The notes beneath the pieces were generated by a model that did not search any database, was not told where the DNA came from, and saw only the letters and a program-made list of their open reading frames with translations. A DNA stretch of 64,000 nucleotides from Hymenolepis diminuta (taxonomy: Eukaryota > Platyhelminthes > Cestoda > Cyclophyllidea > Hymenolepididae): positions 1,598,221-1,662,220 of the forward strand of contig CAADRB010000028.1 in assembly GCA_900708905.1 (NCBI GenBank). Reading direction: 5' to 3'. Made by a program: the position numbers and the translations under genes. Of the stretch, positions 1-15,100 are shown in pieces; position 1 is the first letter of the stretch, and every line of letters begins with the position of its first letter.

Positions 1-3000
1 TGTTTATTCTTATAAAACACTTTTCTCACTGTTTTATTTAAAATGTTTGATAGTTTCATATATCTGTGCATGCCTGTAAGAGACACAAATGAAGTAGAGC
101 GATATGACCGACCCTTTAATCCAATCAACAAGCTCTGAATATCGCAGACATCACTTCACTCAGAAATTCAAGAATCAATTAAAAATTCAGCCTTGAAATA
201 TTGAGATATTACAAAGTGAAATATATATATATATATAATTACCTCCCAACATAATAGATATGATAATATTTGAACGGAAATAAACGAATTCAACCATTCA
301 GAAAATAGGCGTTTGAAAATCAATCTAGTCTAACTGGGAGAGAAAGTACAGGGATTTATTGGTTAAAAAAGTTCAGTAAGGGTTCAACGGAAACTGAATT
401 AGTTTATAACGCCTATGACTTTCCTCTAGCGAAGGTAAAAGTTTTAATTTACTTGAATAAAAGGAGCTTTCGCTTAAGATATTTGGCAGTTAAGGAAAGA
501 TGAAGGCGAAATTTTCACTGCTTAGTCCGATGAAGTTGAATAGGAGTGTTGGGTCAAGTTTTTGACAGAAAGCGTCAAAATGGATAATAATAAGATGAAG
601 CAGAAAAATATATCAAATTATCTTTAAATTTCGTTTGGGAATTCTCGCCAGGATTGAAATTTTCTCAAACTGGTTGTTAAGGAGACGTTGAATTTGGAAA
701 ACAGATTAGCTCTATTTTATTCTAACGGTATATAAAGAAGTGAAATGATTAATTGCGTTAGAGTTCGATCCATTCCACGTTCATGATCACGTGCTCGAAA
801 ACAATAGATGAGCAACCAATAGTTACTTTTCGACTGAAAACTATCTAAGTAAAAGCTTCTCAGTTAATATCAAAGATGGAGTTATAAAAACAATTTCGTT
901 TAAATAGTAATCGAGTTTCCATTCCTATTTTAGCATATTTGGCAATTTCCCATCTCTTAATCTGAGCAGTTATCAGTTTAAGTTTTGACCTAATGGTTCG
1001 ATCCATCTTTTATCCGTTAAGAAATGGCATTTCGGATTGTTCCATGTGTCTTATTTACAACGAAAATAGTAATTAATTAGAGCAAAGGGGAAAAATACAC
1101 TGGAACAGACACTGTTTAAGGACAACTAAATGTCCGGCCAAAAGTCACTTCAGCTATTACTTAAAAAGGTCTCGGGCAAAATTTTTTACTTGGTTTTATT
1201 TTAATTTACATGTGTATCCTAAGCTAGACGATCTTTTGTTTTTCTTCCTTATCCATAGAATGTTAATATCTTAACTGTTAATGAAAATTTGACTGAAAAG
1301 TGGTCCTAGCAAACACTTCTTTGAATGATTTACACGAAAGACCGGTTGAAACTCTTAAGTTGAGAGAAAGCTAAGAAATGGTTGAATAAACTTAAGCAAC
1401 TAAGACAGCTGTATACCGGTTTAAGATTAACTGGAGCACAACAGTCGATGAATCTCATTGTCAATACGCGACCCTCTGTATTTGTAATACATGTATTGGC
1501 TACGACTGGGCCAATACTTAACAAAGGGATTCGATACAAAAAGAAACACTACACCTTGCTACGAAACTCAAACATTTAGAAGAATGTGATTAAATTAATT
1601 TCTCCAATTAAAGTAACTTGACAGAAATCTACTGTGTCAGAGAACTTTAAAATAAAGAATATTGCTATTTCCTTGTCTTCGGAATTAAAATAAACCTAAA
1701 TGATTAAAGTATGATTTGTGGAAAATTTACGATATATGTCACGTTCCTTTGCCATCAAAATAGCTTTCTTTTCCTGTAAAGAAATGTGTCAGTATAGAAA
1801 TAAATCAAAGAAAATTTGATCTTAAAAGATACGGTTTAAACACGACCGAGCGGAGGATGAAAAAATATTGCATAAAAGTATTTAATTCTCGACCCCAAAA
1901 CTAGCATACGACTGTAAAAATGTTTCTTTTAGTAATCACTAGAACCTGAATGGAAACGAAATAATGCCTATTCGTATAAACGTTGAAATAATTGAACGTG
2001 TTTTTAAAGCGGATAGATTCCTATTTATTCATTTTGCAGTGTTAATATATATATATATATAAGGAAAATGGTCTGAAAATGGTAATTTTTATTCTACCAT
2101 CAATAAATGGGATCTTATGATTATTATGAGGTTAATTAGCACTGTAAAGAAAATCGAATTATGCTTTGAGAGTATTTGTGAATACCCAGCTAAAGGAAAT
2201 TGAATTTCACATTTGAAGTGCAAGTCCTAGGTTATACAAATAAATTGCTCCGTAGGCATAAAACCGGGATAGATAACCAAATCCTACCTATATTTTTGGA
2301 AGCAGAGTTATATGCTTTCCAAGGGTATTGCAGGAGTTATGACTTATTTATGATATACGTGGACAATAAAATGCAAATAAATACAAAACTCAGATCCTAA
2401 AACCTTCCATGGTCTCCAAGGTCGAGCTCTACCTCAAATGCTTACTGCTCAAACGCTTATGAACTCTCCCAGCTTAAAGAAAGTTTTCATCGGATGTATC
2501 CAACATATAAAGAAGAAATTGACAATACTATTAAAACTCTAAATTTTGTTGCCGGATTTTAGTTTCCTATAATCCCTCAGGAATCAGGGCCACTCTGTGG
2601 AATACAAAATTAGGAGAAAATAGGCGTCCCTATGACCTTTAGAATGAAGAAAACAGATTTAAAAAATCAAATCTAAAGATGAAAAAAACAAAAGAAAGTA
2701 GACAATTACTGAGTTTTTGTAGGCCTGTCAAGTCAAAACACTAGAAATTGTTAGGTATTGTAGAATTCGCGTGCAGAGGCCCCCTCAGCCAATCATTATC
2801 CCTGAAGACTAGCGTTGTTTGTATTTAGGGACCAAGCTCGTGGACGGCATCTCATAAAGAGCTCTGTTCGCTTAAAATTCTTACTATCTCATCTCATAGG
2901 GACCTCTGCTCACATAATATATTCTTACAATCACATCGCTTACAAATTAATAAACCCTCTCCACTCAACACCTTTCTTTTTCTCTCTACTTTGAGCGCAG

Positions 3001-5899
3001 CCTAGCTAATTTCGAGAGCAAATTTACAATAGAAGACTCTGCTAGACGCTATCCGGACTGCTTAGGAGGATTACCTAGATGTAATAAAAAGGCTTATTGA
3101 TATAGCATCCGCTGCACTATACATCGCCTGTCAAATATGTATCCTTAATAGGATCTATTAGTAAATTGCATTTATTGCTATTATTATAGAACCCCTATAA
3201 CTATTAAATATCAGAAAATATCTTTGCATTTTAGGACGCATATATTAAAGCGCTACTATCCACTTCCTCAAATATATTTAATATTTTCGACTAAACTTCT
3301 GTTGCTGTAGCAAGTACGCAATCATTTTGATCAAATAGACTTATTAACGTCTATAAGGGCATTGACTATCGTTTACGACAAAATGACAATTTTAGTAAAT
3401 ATAATCAAAGTTTTGTTTTTTAATATCTTAAGCGATGAATTTTAGTTCTGCTTTCAAGGTGCAAACTTGTCATTAGTTCACATACTGAAATTGCTTGAAA
3501 CAGTTGTTTTTAATCTGACAAACCTGGATAAAAGTTAAATTTAGAAATTTGGGTACTTAAAATTTCGACTGGAAGTACGAGGAGGAAAAGATAACCTTTA
3601 AGAAAATATTTAAAAGTTAGAAATCAAACAATTTTGAGATTATTAACTGTTCTATATAATTTCCTTTACACTGGTAGGTTTGATCAAATTAAAAGAAATT
3701 AGTCAGGTTTAACGACAAATACCTAGCGTTAAAAGCAGATTTGATTTAGATACGAAAGATTTCTTTCAAAATTGTCTAGATTACTCAGAAGTCGTTAGTT
3801 TGATGATAGGAAATCAAATTTTATTCTAACTAAAAATTAAAATGAGTTTGTATATATGATAGACAGTCAGATATCAATAAACGGATAAGATAAGCCCCCG
3901 ACTTCGGCATTTCCAGTGTTCTATCATTATGAGCAACTCGAGTTGTTCACTCCACATTGTCTCAATTCACATTACACCACCAAAACAATCTGTTTTATTC
4001 ATGAATTTCACTTTAACTTAATTAAATTAAACAAAATTGATCTATTTATGGAGAAAAGATTGAATAAAATTTTTGATCACATTGAGTAGGATTAGATTTT
4101 ATTCTGTCTAAACGATAAAGTTATACGGTAAAAGGGAAAACCCCAATAAAATCCCATTTATTAACTGAAATGTCACTTAATATAAATTTTGAAATCAACA
4201 GAGGGTTTAATTTAAATAATTTCGTTTTAATCAGATATAAATACGCCAGCCAGCAGTTAGTGTGCTAGCATAATGAGGGATTTTGGACGTCGGCAGCACA
4301 TTTTTTAAAATAATCTCCGGGCTGATTTATCAATACCAATGACTTAGCCAGTTCCTTAAAACCAACTTACTTCCTAACGACTTACCACTTTTGTAGAATG
4401 GAAATCAATGGTGTACCACTGTCTATTCATACTATAACATTAACGGATAATTTAATTGGATGAAAAATTCTGGTACATATTTTCTCCGTATGAGCCTTTC
4501 TATTGACAGTAGTATTGCCTAAAGAAGCACCTGAACAACACTCAAAATACATTTCCGTTTCCTTACCAAAGGCACTTTACTCAGGGAAACATTATTTTGG
4601 ATAAAGTAAAAAGAAATATCATTTGAGACACGAACGCAGCGAGAAAAAAAACATTACAGACTTGCTTTATAAGAAAGCACGCTTCTATTCAAAATTCATC
4701 AATTTAACTTGCGCAGATGAATGAATTTTCATATTTGTGTAAACTCGGATGACATAATTAATAGGTTCGGATTTAACTAGCAAATAGTTAAAATGTAAGC
4801 AAGTACACAAGTTTCCGCCCATAATTTTTATTGTAAGCGAAACATTAACCACAAGTGTGCAATAAAGTTAGACATAAATGGGGCATTCAGATGAAAACAC
4901 TTAAATTTTAGGATACATCTTCGTTAGAAATGAAATGTCAGTAAAAATCTATTTTTACATTTATAGGTAACTTGTGTTAAAAAAAGTTGTCATTATCAAA
5001 AAATTTGTTTTCCCGACTCATATGGAAACTTTCGCTGAAGTGTAGGTTTACAAATGTGTCAGGCCTTACACGGAAGAGTTAGTATTCAGAATTTGGTGGG
5101 AGTGAACCTCTTGCAGACATGCTCGTTAAATCTCTTTGTGGCGTTTTCTTTATATTTCAGGGATGATATCTCGATAATCATTTTCGGTGTAAGCCACCGA
5201 AAAATTTGAAGTAGACCAAGCTAATAGCCTGGTCCGTCAGGACGTAAACATTTACCGGCATGCGGAACAATTAAATCAGCATGGGAGTACAGTAGTCGGT
5301 GTAAAGTTAGCATGCTGAGATATGCACATCTTCATGCCCCATGCTGCCGGAGACAGAAGTGGTTACTGCGGTAAGATATTCTTTTCATCTCGCTGTTTCA
5401 CCCTCTAAGATCCACCTCTCTATCACCCATACCTTCATGTCCTTTCATTCTCCTTTTTGTCTTATCTCTGAAATGATTTTTTAATAAATACTTATTTAGA
5501 TCACTCTTCCTACGGGAAGGAATGAATGAAACTGTTATCGATACGTCGGTGGATTGACGTTTAACTACTAATCACCCGGAAATACTTTCAAACTCACAAA
5601 TGGATTTAGTTGAATAATAAGTTAATAATTTTATGAAAAATGGAATAATGAATTGATCGGAGATGATTCAGTATTTTGCTGACTTAACCGCAGCCAAGGC
5701 ATTATTAAGTAAACACCTAGCTAAATTACAGTGAATGTATTGTACTGAATTGCGTTTTTATATAAGCTTAGTCAGGTAAGAAGAATTTCAGTAATATTTG
5801 AATGTGATTCAAAAGTTTCACAGCCTTCTTTAATAGCCAAAACTATCTAGAGCTTTATCGGAATCGATCAGATAAATAAAAATACACAGGAAAACTCAC
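1..5899. other. Non-coding stretch, no supported gene
   Basis: I see no exon with good splice sites and family similarity on either strand. This is downstream of the last visible exon of gene A, so it is probably intron of that gene with its remaining 3' exon or exons beyond the window edge. It is AT-rich and holds two (TA)n tracts, near 220-237 and 2045-2061. Confidence 0.5.
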
Positions 5900-6118
5900 C
5901 ACTTCAGCGGCAATGAAACGAATCTCCACAGTTCCCTTAGGGCTCTTGACTAGCGGGTGCATTCCACGAGGCAGCGTTTCCAGACCATACTCGACGGCCT
6001 TCTCCGTTGGCCCATAATTGGCTTGGGCGGTGGGAGGGAATGGGAGTGCGGCCAGAGTACTGTCGTCTCCTTCTTTCCCCTTCGCTGTCACTCGGTACTC
6101 GCAGACATCCGAAAAGAG
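5900..6118 (-). CDS. Gene A exon: last visible KY-family segment
   Basis: This 219 bp, phase 0-0 exon runs from TTTTAG to GTG|GTGAGT. It encodes VCEYRVTAKG, LPFPPTAQANYGPTEKAVEYG and KGTVEIRF, which match the linker and the start of the second repeat of the family. The frame stays open at the donor, so more exons must follow. Confidence 0.88.
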
Positions 6119-9100
6119 CTAAAATACGATGAAAATAGGTTGGTAAATATATTATTGTTTGGTTAATTTCATACTTGAACGAGTTTTCTAGGATTTTACA
6201 AATGCTTAGGATCAATAATTTCACCCATCGATCACAATATGTTTGTTAACGTAACTTAATTGTAGGAAAAAAACAAGGTTCAAAACTGCAGATTCTGCGT
6301 ATTGCTTAGGAATGAACGATTCCCACAGTTTTTTGCTAAGTCGCGCTTCATTCTTACCAATATGTGTGCGTACGCCGCTTCCGACAGCTTAACAATTAGT
6401 TGGGACGAGACAGTCATTAACAAAGTGTGTCAGAGTAACTGCACTTTTGTCTTCTCCCTCTTAACGGGTCAGAGCCAACTAGAGTCAATCAATATCTTGC
6501 GGGCACTAAATCTCGGATACAGAAACAGTGCAGAAAGTGACTTAACAAAATTGTTTGAATTACACTCTCCTTCATCCACCAAATCAACTCGTCTTTAATT
6601 TAGTTAAAGTCTGTTGTGAACATGTCTCTGTGTACGGTCTTTAAAACATTATAAAAGTCTTGACTTGATATTGTGAGCATATAAAACAAGCTACCATAAT
6701 TTCCGTTGCTCCGGAATCTACTAATTTATATGGCAGTAGATATCCCAATATATTATTAGTGAACATTAAAAGATGAATTAACATTAGACGACAATGTTCT
6801 TCAATTGCAACTGTGGTTCTGCAAGTTTCAATCATTATATGTGCAACCCGGAGGTATGGCCATTATGTAAAATGAGTAGTCTACTATGTAATAGAGTTTA
6901 CTGCATGTGACATTTCATTACGATTGGCTAACTAGGAATATCGATATGTTGGTTAGGAAAAATCGTTCAAACACATTTTCACACATATATTCTCAAGAAG
7001 ATATAGACCTTGCCATTGTATTTGAGTGCTTTCTGGATTGTACTTTTACCCACTCGGGGGCTTGAAAGTCGAATTCGACGTATCGTTTCGAATATCTGAT
7101 AATCTCGCGTGCCAATCAATTTCAACGATTTATTCCATAAGTTTGTTTTAAATCGCAATAAGCAAAAGGCAATCCATTGTCAGTTAAACTGATGGCAGTC
7201 TTTATTTTACGATGAGATAAGATTGCTTTTTTCTCCTTATTTTGCAAGGTTATTGTAATATGATCACTTGAATCATTTACTACATGTTAGTTGTCATCAA
7301 AATTGTTTTTTTATTAATTAAAATAATTAACTTCAGATCATTACAATCGGCTATTTCATTTTAAAATAAAGAACTTCGCTTTTCTTATACCTTTACAACC
7401 AAGCTGATTTTTAATGCATTGATTGCCGCTAAGAACAAACTAAAAACCCTTTACTGAAGGCACGGTGTATGTTTGACCTGATCGCAAGTAAACACTTAGA
7501 ATGACTGTCTCCATAAAAGAGGTCATAAATAAGGTCAGTTAGCTACAGCAGCAGCACCGTGCAAGGACAGGAATCGATCGACCCAGTTTCATAAACATCC
7601 CTTGGCAGAGGACGCGATGTGATTGTAATTTATGAATCTTCAGCAAGCGTGTGAAGGTGGTATGCCATTTAGAAGCATAAAAACTGGCACTGCCAATTAC
7701 CCAATCATAAGCAATGAATAAGAGAAATATAGAGAAATACTTCATCTGAATCCTAACTTGTAGTCGTATTGCATATAGCTAGGAAATTCAACTAAATACC
7801 TCACTTCATCCTCAGTTCTAAAACCAGATGAATTCAGCCAATAAAAATTAAATAAGCCCATTATATTTTCCACAAAGTAGCACGACTATTTGCCTATATA
7901 ACGGCAATGGAATCGATCACCAATCAAGTTTCTTTTGTAAAGGTATGTTTGAGACGTGAACCTTCAAATCTTAGCCTGATTTACAACGTTTCTATTGTTC
8001 CTGTAAAGTGAACGAACTGACGGTCGCACTTGATTCTAGGTTTATCAAAACACATTCACGGTCAAATATCTCCATCTGTGCTTCTTAAATATCGAGCCAG
8101 TTTATATTTAATTTCATTTTAGGCGTATTTGTTACATTTCCTGGGTATCTAAAGTCCGAAATCTCCTATCACGAAGCACAATTTGCGTTCTCTGTTACTT
8201 ATTGAATGTCCGTAGTATTAAGCCACTAATTGTACAGCCTAGGATGGTTAAGCCCAATCTCACAACCACGAAACTACCGGTTCCAATGAACCCATAGTTT
8301 GCGAGTGGGGTTGATTTGGTTTACGCTATTGATACAATTAAGGGATTGTTTTAGGGGGCTTTTTTCACCTAATTTTAGCAGAAAGCTCATAATCAAAGCG
8401 GGATTTTCTACATACAAAATCGTATCAATTTGAGAGACCGTCGCAAATATAATGAGTGACTTTATTTCACTTTAAATGGTAAGGTTCCTAGGTTAAAGTA
8501 CGTGATTTTTACATTGACATTTATATATTCACATGAAGCCTAATTGATGGCATTGAATTAACTAAAAATTGTAAGTGTACCTGCTCTCCAGTATGTCTAG
8601 CATAGATGATAAGGTTGTAATCTCCCTTCTTCGGTAGACGGAAACGAAACACAACGCAGGATTCTTCCGGAGTGATTTCGTGCATTCCAAATCGTGTTTT
8701 GCTTGATCCCTGCGCAAAATAAATTAATTCAAATTAAGATAATTTACGTACAAATAATGAACCGTATAGAGTAGTTACAGCAGTATTCTCTTCTCCTTTG
8801 GTGAATATATGAATCAATTTAAATGTCAGTTTACTGTCGTATTGTTATTTTCTTGGTTCATATTAGTAATATAATAATCGAAAGCGAAGGTCTAAATGCA
8901 CAACTTTTTATTTTTGAATTTGATATGTGGAATAGTACTACCACTTGAACCCTCTGAGTGTAAAACCGGGGTAATATTAACATAAAAAATATAAAATCTG
9001 ATGATAGAACAGACATGCTCAGTTTCAAACTAACTATTTAACGGTTACGCATAATCAACACGCAATTTATATCATGTAATAGATTTAACGTATCAATATC

Positions 9101-12100
9101 AGTTTCGAGTAAACAATTTAATTAGCTGTAAATTGAAATTCTTCTAATACTCCAATGGAAAATAAGGCGAATTTTAGGTTCACAATTAGATAGAGATATG
9201 TTCTCAAGCAGCCAATTCAAAAATGACAACTGAGGTTGCAAATATATGGATCCGAACTTGATTATTTGGCTGCTTTTATTTACCGCTAAATTTGGATGTT
9301 TTATATTGCAACACTCGAAATATTGTGAATTAAATTGATATTTTAATAACGAAAACTTATAATGGAGAGAGATACATGGTTATATAGGTAGATATGAGAA
9401 GAATGTAGTAGGTTGAAAATCACAACGATAAATTAGATGAATTTCAACTTAATTAAAAATAAATTCATTGCTGTCAAAATTTCGAAGTACTATAATTGAA
9501 GGAATATTATTATACTTTAGTAACTTAACGGTATAACAGACTGTCAAAATGTGGCACAGAAATTAACTACCTCGCCTCTTAATTTGGTCAAAGAAGTATT
9601 CAAATCAATTACTTGAATTGGCACTTAAGCAATTACTTCATTTAAGTAGACAGCCACCGCTCTGGGCTATAATTAATTATGAAATTTGCGTCCTTCACCT
9701 TTAGAGCGCATTAAATTGATCCAGTGTTGATCCAACACGCCAAAAGGTCTTATGCAAGGCCCGAGTGTCCATATAGAACAAACAAATGAAAAGGAGGAAA
9801 ACTTGCAGGTTTGTAGGTTGAAAATGTTTAATTTATTGAAATTAAAAGCAGGCATCAAATTAAAATTGCAAGCATTCCAAGATGACATTTAATCAAACAA
9901 CAATGGAGCACTAACTCATCTGCCAAAACCGTTATGAATCGGGCAACATATCCATTGGCCAGCATTATGCGTTATATAAATCCGTTTTAAACAATCAGAG
10001 CAGAAAAAATTACCTAATTAGCTGTGTTGAAAGGACTGACTTTTAAATTTAGCATTTATAGTTGGTGACTGTATAAGATGAACCATGCTTTGGTTCTTAG
10101 TTGCATAAAATCATGGAAAAGATTAAAGGGTGGGGTGAAAAATGTTCTAATTTGTACAAATTTAATAGCAGGACAAATGCTTAAATTAGCAACTTCATTA
10201 TTGCCAATTTGATAGCAAATGTACAGTTTATTATCTTAAATACCAAGATAAATTATTTGCAAGAAATGGCCTTGACATCTAGCCATAGCATTAAATTTAG
10301 GCTTTGGTGAATGAAAGATTATAGGATTTTCAATTTTAAAATAAATTCTTGATTTTTCGCTGAATGCACTTTATAAGTTTATTCTATTTAAAATATGCTA
10401 AATTTCACGATACTAATTTCTGCTGTTTTTCCACAGTGAAGGAGTAAAAATTCGACCCATTTTAGACTATTTGAATATTTAGTCCTTCAAATATTTATAT
10501 TTAAAAGTTCTTAGCTTACAGCCCTATTTTACATTCTTGTATCCGCTGTAATGTATTTCTGTAGTTGGAGCGGCTTGAAGACTTAAAAAATTGCACTCTG
10601 ATGCGCGACTGATTCAATAAATTCCAGAATAATAAATCACATCCCTTTTTAATAAAATGGTACCCCTTTTATTCTTATTCTAGGAAGAATAAAGATAGGT
10701 TATAGACAGAAAAGAGAATACTTGGAGAAAATATGATTTTGTGAGCCTGTAACAAAATGTTAAATGTGCACAATCATAAATTCATTTGGCAAGATACTGT
10801 GCCAACACCCAAATGTAAGAGCCAAATATGCATGATATACAATATATCACGATTAGACTATGTGTAAGCCACAAATTGACCCATAAAGGAGACAAAACTA
10901 ATCAGCTCCTCAAAACGTACCTTATTTTGTCTTTACAAACAATTTCACTGTCATCTATGTAACTAAGACATATAACCAGCTCTCCTTCCTACAACCTCCC
11001 TTTCGCTTCTCCCACCTCAGCTATCATCTGATACACCAGTGGTCCATCTCACTTCCCATTCTTAGCCTTTAAGATTATTAAATTTTAAAGGGAACATCTC
11101 ATTAATGATACTTTAAATTCTTTTTCATGGATGCAGGTGAAATTAGAGCTCAGAATACCAAGTACTGACCATAGGTAACTGGGGTGAAAAGTCGAATGGA
11201 AGGCATGCTCACATGTGTATGACCTCAATATATGGTAAGTATATTACAATTATAATACATTCTACGCAATTATTTAAATTTTGCAGCTCATAGGCCGGTA
11301 GAAATTGTAAGAAATTTTAAGTTTAGATATGCTTGTATGAAATTATTCGTTTTAAATTTCAACACTGACATAGAAAACATCGAAAAAGCACAGAAGAATG
11401 TGAAGTAAAAAAATCATATCAACAAAAACCCATAATATCAATTATTTATCCAATAAAGTGAAACTGACATGAAAAATAATTCGTCTAATGACGCAAAATA
11501 TATTGAAAAGATAACACGGAGGTAGAAGATTTGATTGCGTTTTGTACATTAGTTAGAAACAGCCAATTCAGATTAAATTACTGCCCATTTTTTTCGCTTT
11601 TCGGACTAACGTTCGATACCGCCAGTAATTTGATATTTAAAAGTACCTTATGTTATTATTTGTAAGCAAGACATAATTAAATATAAATGAGATAACTTGC
11701 TATTTAAAGGAATTTTCTCCCTGATGAATTAATTAAAACTAACTGTTGATTATTGTATAAATGAATGTGGCTGCCGACTTGGTTTATCCCTCACTAAATG
11801 AACATTTCACGAATAATCGTAACAGTGCTCTTTAAAACGAACAAGACTGATAAACAGAGTTCAAAGCTGCGGATTTTTTGCCTCGAGTTGAGTTACTCCT
11901 GCAAGTCGCCCAACTTTCTAAGCCCGCGCCGCCCCTGACGGATTAACAGTTATTCAGGCGAAAATCTGCTATCATTTCAGGGTTTTTTATTTCCAAATAT
12001 CAACAATATGAAAACGACTTGCATTCACATATATTTAGTCTTTGTTGGGTTAATAAACTATTTTAGAATAACTACACTTCTGTCTTATCTCGTCCTCTCT

Positions 12101-15100
12101 GGGTCTGAGTGAACTTTAACCTCGCGATATCTAGTGGTCAAATCGATCATAGTGACAGAAATTAAACCAACTAGCATTACAACAGCCTTACTGAAAAAAT
12201 CTCATTTTGGATTTGCAATAACACTTGAATGTTCAGATAGCTCTCTGTTTACTATATTTGCCTTCAAAGTATAATTACTAGACATATGCATTAATTTCTC
12301 TCACTGAACTTAACTGGTAAAATTTTCGAATTTAGTATAAAGTATTTTATAGAACTATCCTCTTAACATAAGGCCTTAATTAAAATAGTTAAATTCTTTA
12401 CAAATCCCTTCCATGATATTTAGATAAAAATCTTCCATTAAGCAGTTTAAAACAATATCCATGAAATTTCGACTACAAGTTTCCTTGAATTCAAGCTAAA
12501 GGGAAAAAAAATGAGTCAAACCACCAGCAAGGACGTTAAAGACCTCGTATAAATATTACCAGGAAATTAATTTTCACTCACCACATCAATATTTCCAAAG
12601 CCCTCCAAGTTTAGTTGGTATGTGAACAGCAGTTTGCCAATATTTTCTGGAAGGATCTTCAGCTTTAGAACGAGTTGATTTTCCACGGCGACCGTGCCTT
12701 CTTGATAGGAAAATAGACTAAGTCCATATTGGAAGAAGGCGGGCTTTAGCAGAGGCCAAGTTGCAAAGCTCTATCAGAAAGTAAATAAAAAGAGATACAA
12801 TATATCTTATATTGTATTAAGTAACAGCATAAAATGACAAAAGTTCGAATCTGATTAATAAAAATATTAAAGGTCAATTTTAAATAGCCAAATTAAGTGG
12901 AAGAGCAGTAAGAGATAAGATTGATTGAGCATTGTTGAGGAAATGGCAAAATTTTAGGTAAGGATTATAAGTCTCTTGACTATTTTTAAGCCAATAGGTA
13001 ATAGAGGAGAGTACGATCATTGTTTTGATCTTTAGATACTAGATTCTGGAGGTAGAAAAATCTTCCCACAGCCCCGAATTTAACGTTCTCCGTATGGTAT
13101 ATAAGTCTTGAGTGTCTGGCCATGTGATAAACTCACCATATGAGACGCAACGACTTGAATAAGGATAGATTCCCCTCCCCTTGTCAGGTAAATTGTTGTA
13201 ATAGACATAATTCATAAAATTGTAATCTAGTCAAGACTTGTTATCTCATGAGTCTTTTGAGTCCTTTGCTCGTAATCTTGGATATTTTATCCTAGGAGTG
13301 TCTGTCTGTGTGCATGATGGTGTTTTCTAAACCTCTCTTTGTGAAACCTGCTCATTTACATCGAATGTCTAGCTTCATTCGAAAGTGATTATCTTGTCCA
13401 AATATTTGCTATGTACTTCAAGATGATATCCCTTTAATAATGGCGTGAATTCCCGTTTACATAGCCCTTAAAAGGAAAATTTGGAGATGATACGACATAA
13501 AAGAAATTGTTTTGAGAAATAATACAGTGCAAATATCTTAAAATATAACAAGGATCGATATGCAAATGCATTGGTGGTAATAATTCACAACAGCGAAAGA
13601 AGTGCAACATAGAATGGGCACTGTTCAGAAAAAAATCTGCCCATAAAAATAGTTGCATTCTTTCCAACCTCAGAATTTGTTGAAATTGGGTTGGTCTTTC
13701 TGCGAGTACATTGCATTTTGGGAGTTGTAGTATTTTTTTCCTGGGTAGTTTAAAATACTTAACAGGTAGAAAGACTAAACAATTTTGATTTATTATGACT
13801 AAAATTGTAACATTTTTTTCTCAACCCCTCTTTAAATGAAACAATTATGGCAAATTTTCAGTTGACTTCGGCTTATTAAATGAATATTTTATTGCATTTT
13901 AATTCTCATTTGCTTGTCTGTAATTATGCTTTAAAATAAATTGGTGAAAGCATTTTGGATGTTTTAAATGTCATGTGAACATCCGAAAATACGTATTGAT
14001 ATTTTAAACATATTCTCTTTTATTTCCTTTTATTTACTACCTATAATTTCCTTGTAACATTTCCCACTTTTATTTAACTCGATACCAAAAACTGAAAATT
14101 ACAAGACAAAGCCTTTCAAAGTGTCTACATTAATGATAATACAGAAATATCATGATATAATATTGATTTGTAGTATTTTGCAAGAGATATCTATCAGATG
14201 TTAAATTTCGCAAAAATATAGGTTTATAATGGATTTGTTAGATATTAACCTCCTTTAATTACCTCAAATGTTAAGAATTAAAATATCTAACAGTTTCGTA
14301 ATGCGAGAACCTACAAGTTTGCATTTTAATTTCATACAAAATGTAAGAAATGTAGTGATATTAATTGAATTCATTGCATTTCATGAGAAACTCCTAAAAT
14401 ATGTGAACATACCCATAAACATATGCACCTATTAATCAAGTAACAGTTACTTGGTTTTAAATCGTCGATCTAATTCATGGACTTAATGTCCTGCTGCATA
14501 TTATTTATGTCATATCTAATGCGTAAAGAGCAGAGGAATAATGCGAATATGCGTAGATAAGCAAAGTGCCAAAATATCATATGAAAGAAAGGAAAAAATC
14601 ATTAAAACAGTTTGTATTGTTTCTTAAATTCTAGGAATAGAAATAAAAAACGAGCCTTCTGTTGGAACAATAGGAAATAAATTAGAAATCCATTTGAGAG
14701 CACATGAAATAGATCGGTTGATTACATTCCCCAAGTTGTGCTTTTCATAAGAATTTACCTTAAATTAGCAGAATTAGTTTCATATATTCGGGAGAGATGT
14801 TAAATCAATTTATTCACAGAACCTATGAAAATAAGCAGAGATTTTCATATAAAAGGCTTATAGGGAATTTTTGTGCAAGTGAATTGGGTTTAATAGTAAT
14901 TTATTTTATGTCAATCTATGAAAATGGTAATATAGTGGATTAATTAGGAGTCATTTTTAAGAAAGGATACTTACAACAATGGAGATAGGAGGATCAATAA
15001 GCTGCCAGATATCTTCGAATGGATAGTGAGTGTAGATGAGTTTGGTCGGATCCACTTGATAATAAAACATATCTGTCTCGTATTGCAGAGTGACAGCCTG

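Noticed and set aside
995..1006. Box B-like GGTTCGATCC, plus strand
   Set aside because: No convincing box A at the right distance and no cloverleaf, so not called as a tRNA or SINE.
2761..2880. Relatively GC-rich stretch tested as the missing last exon of gene A
   Set aside because: Stops in all minus-strand frames and no KY-family motif.
6302..6598. 98-codon open frame, plus strand
   Set aside because: Lies in a gene A intron, has no recognisable domain and no splice or promoter context; length is within chance for this sequence.
7539..7745. 68-codon minus-strand frame with a hydrophobic, signal-like start
   Set aside because: No homology, lies in a gene A intron, and the hydrophobic start follows from T-rich sequence.
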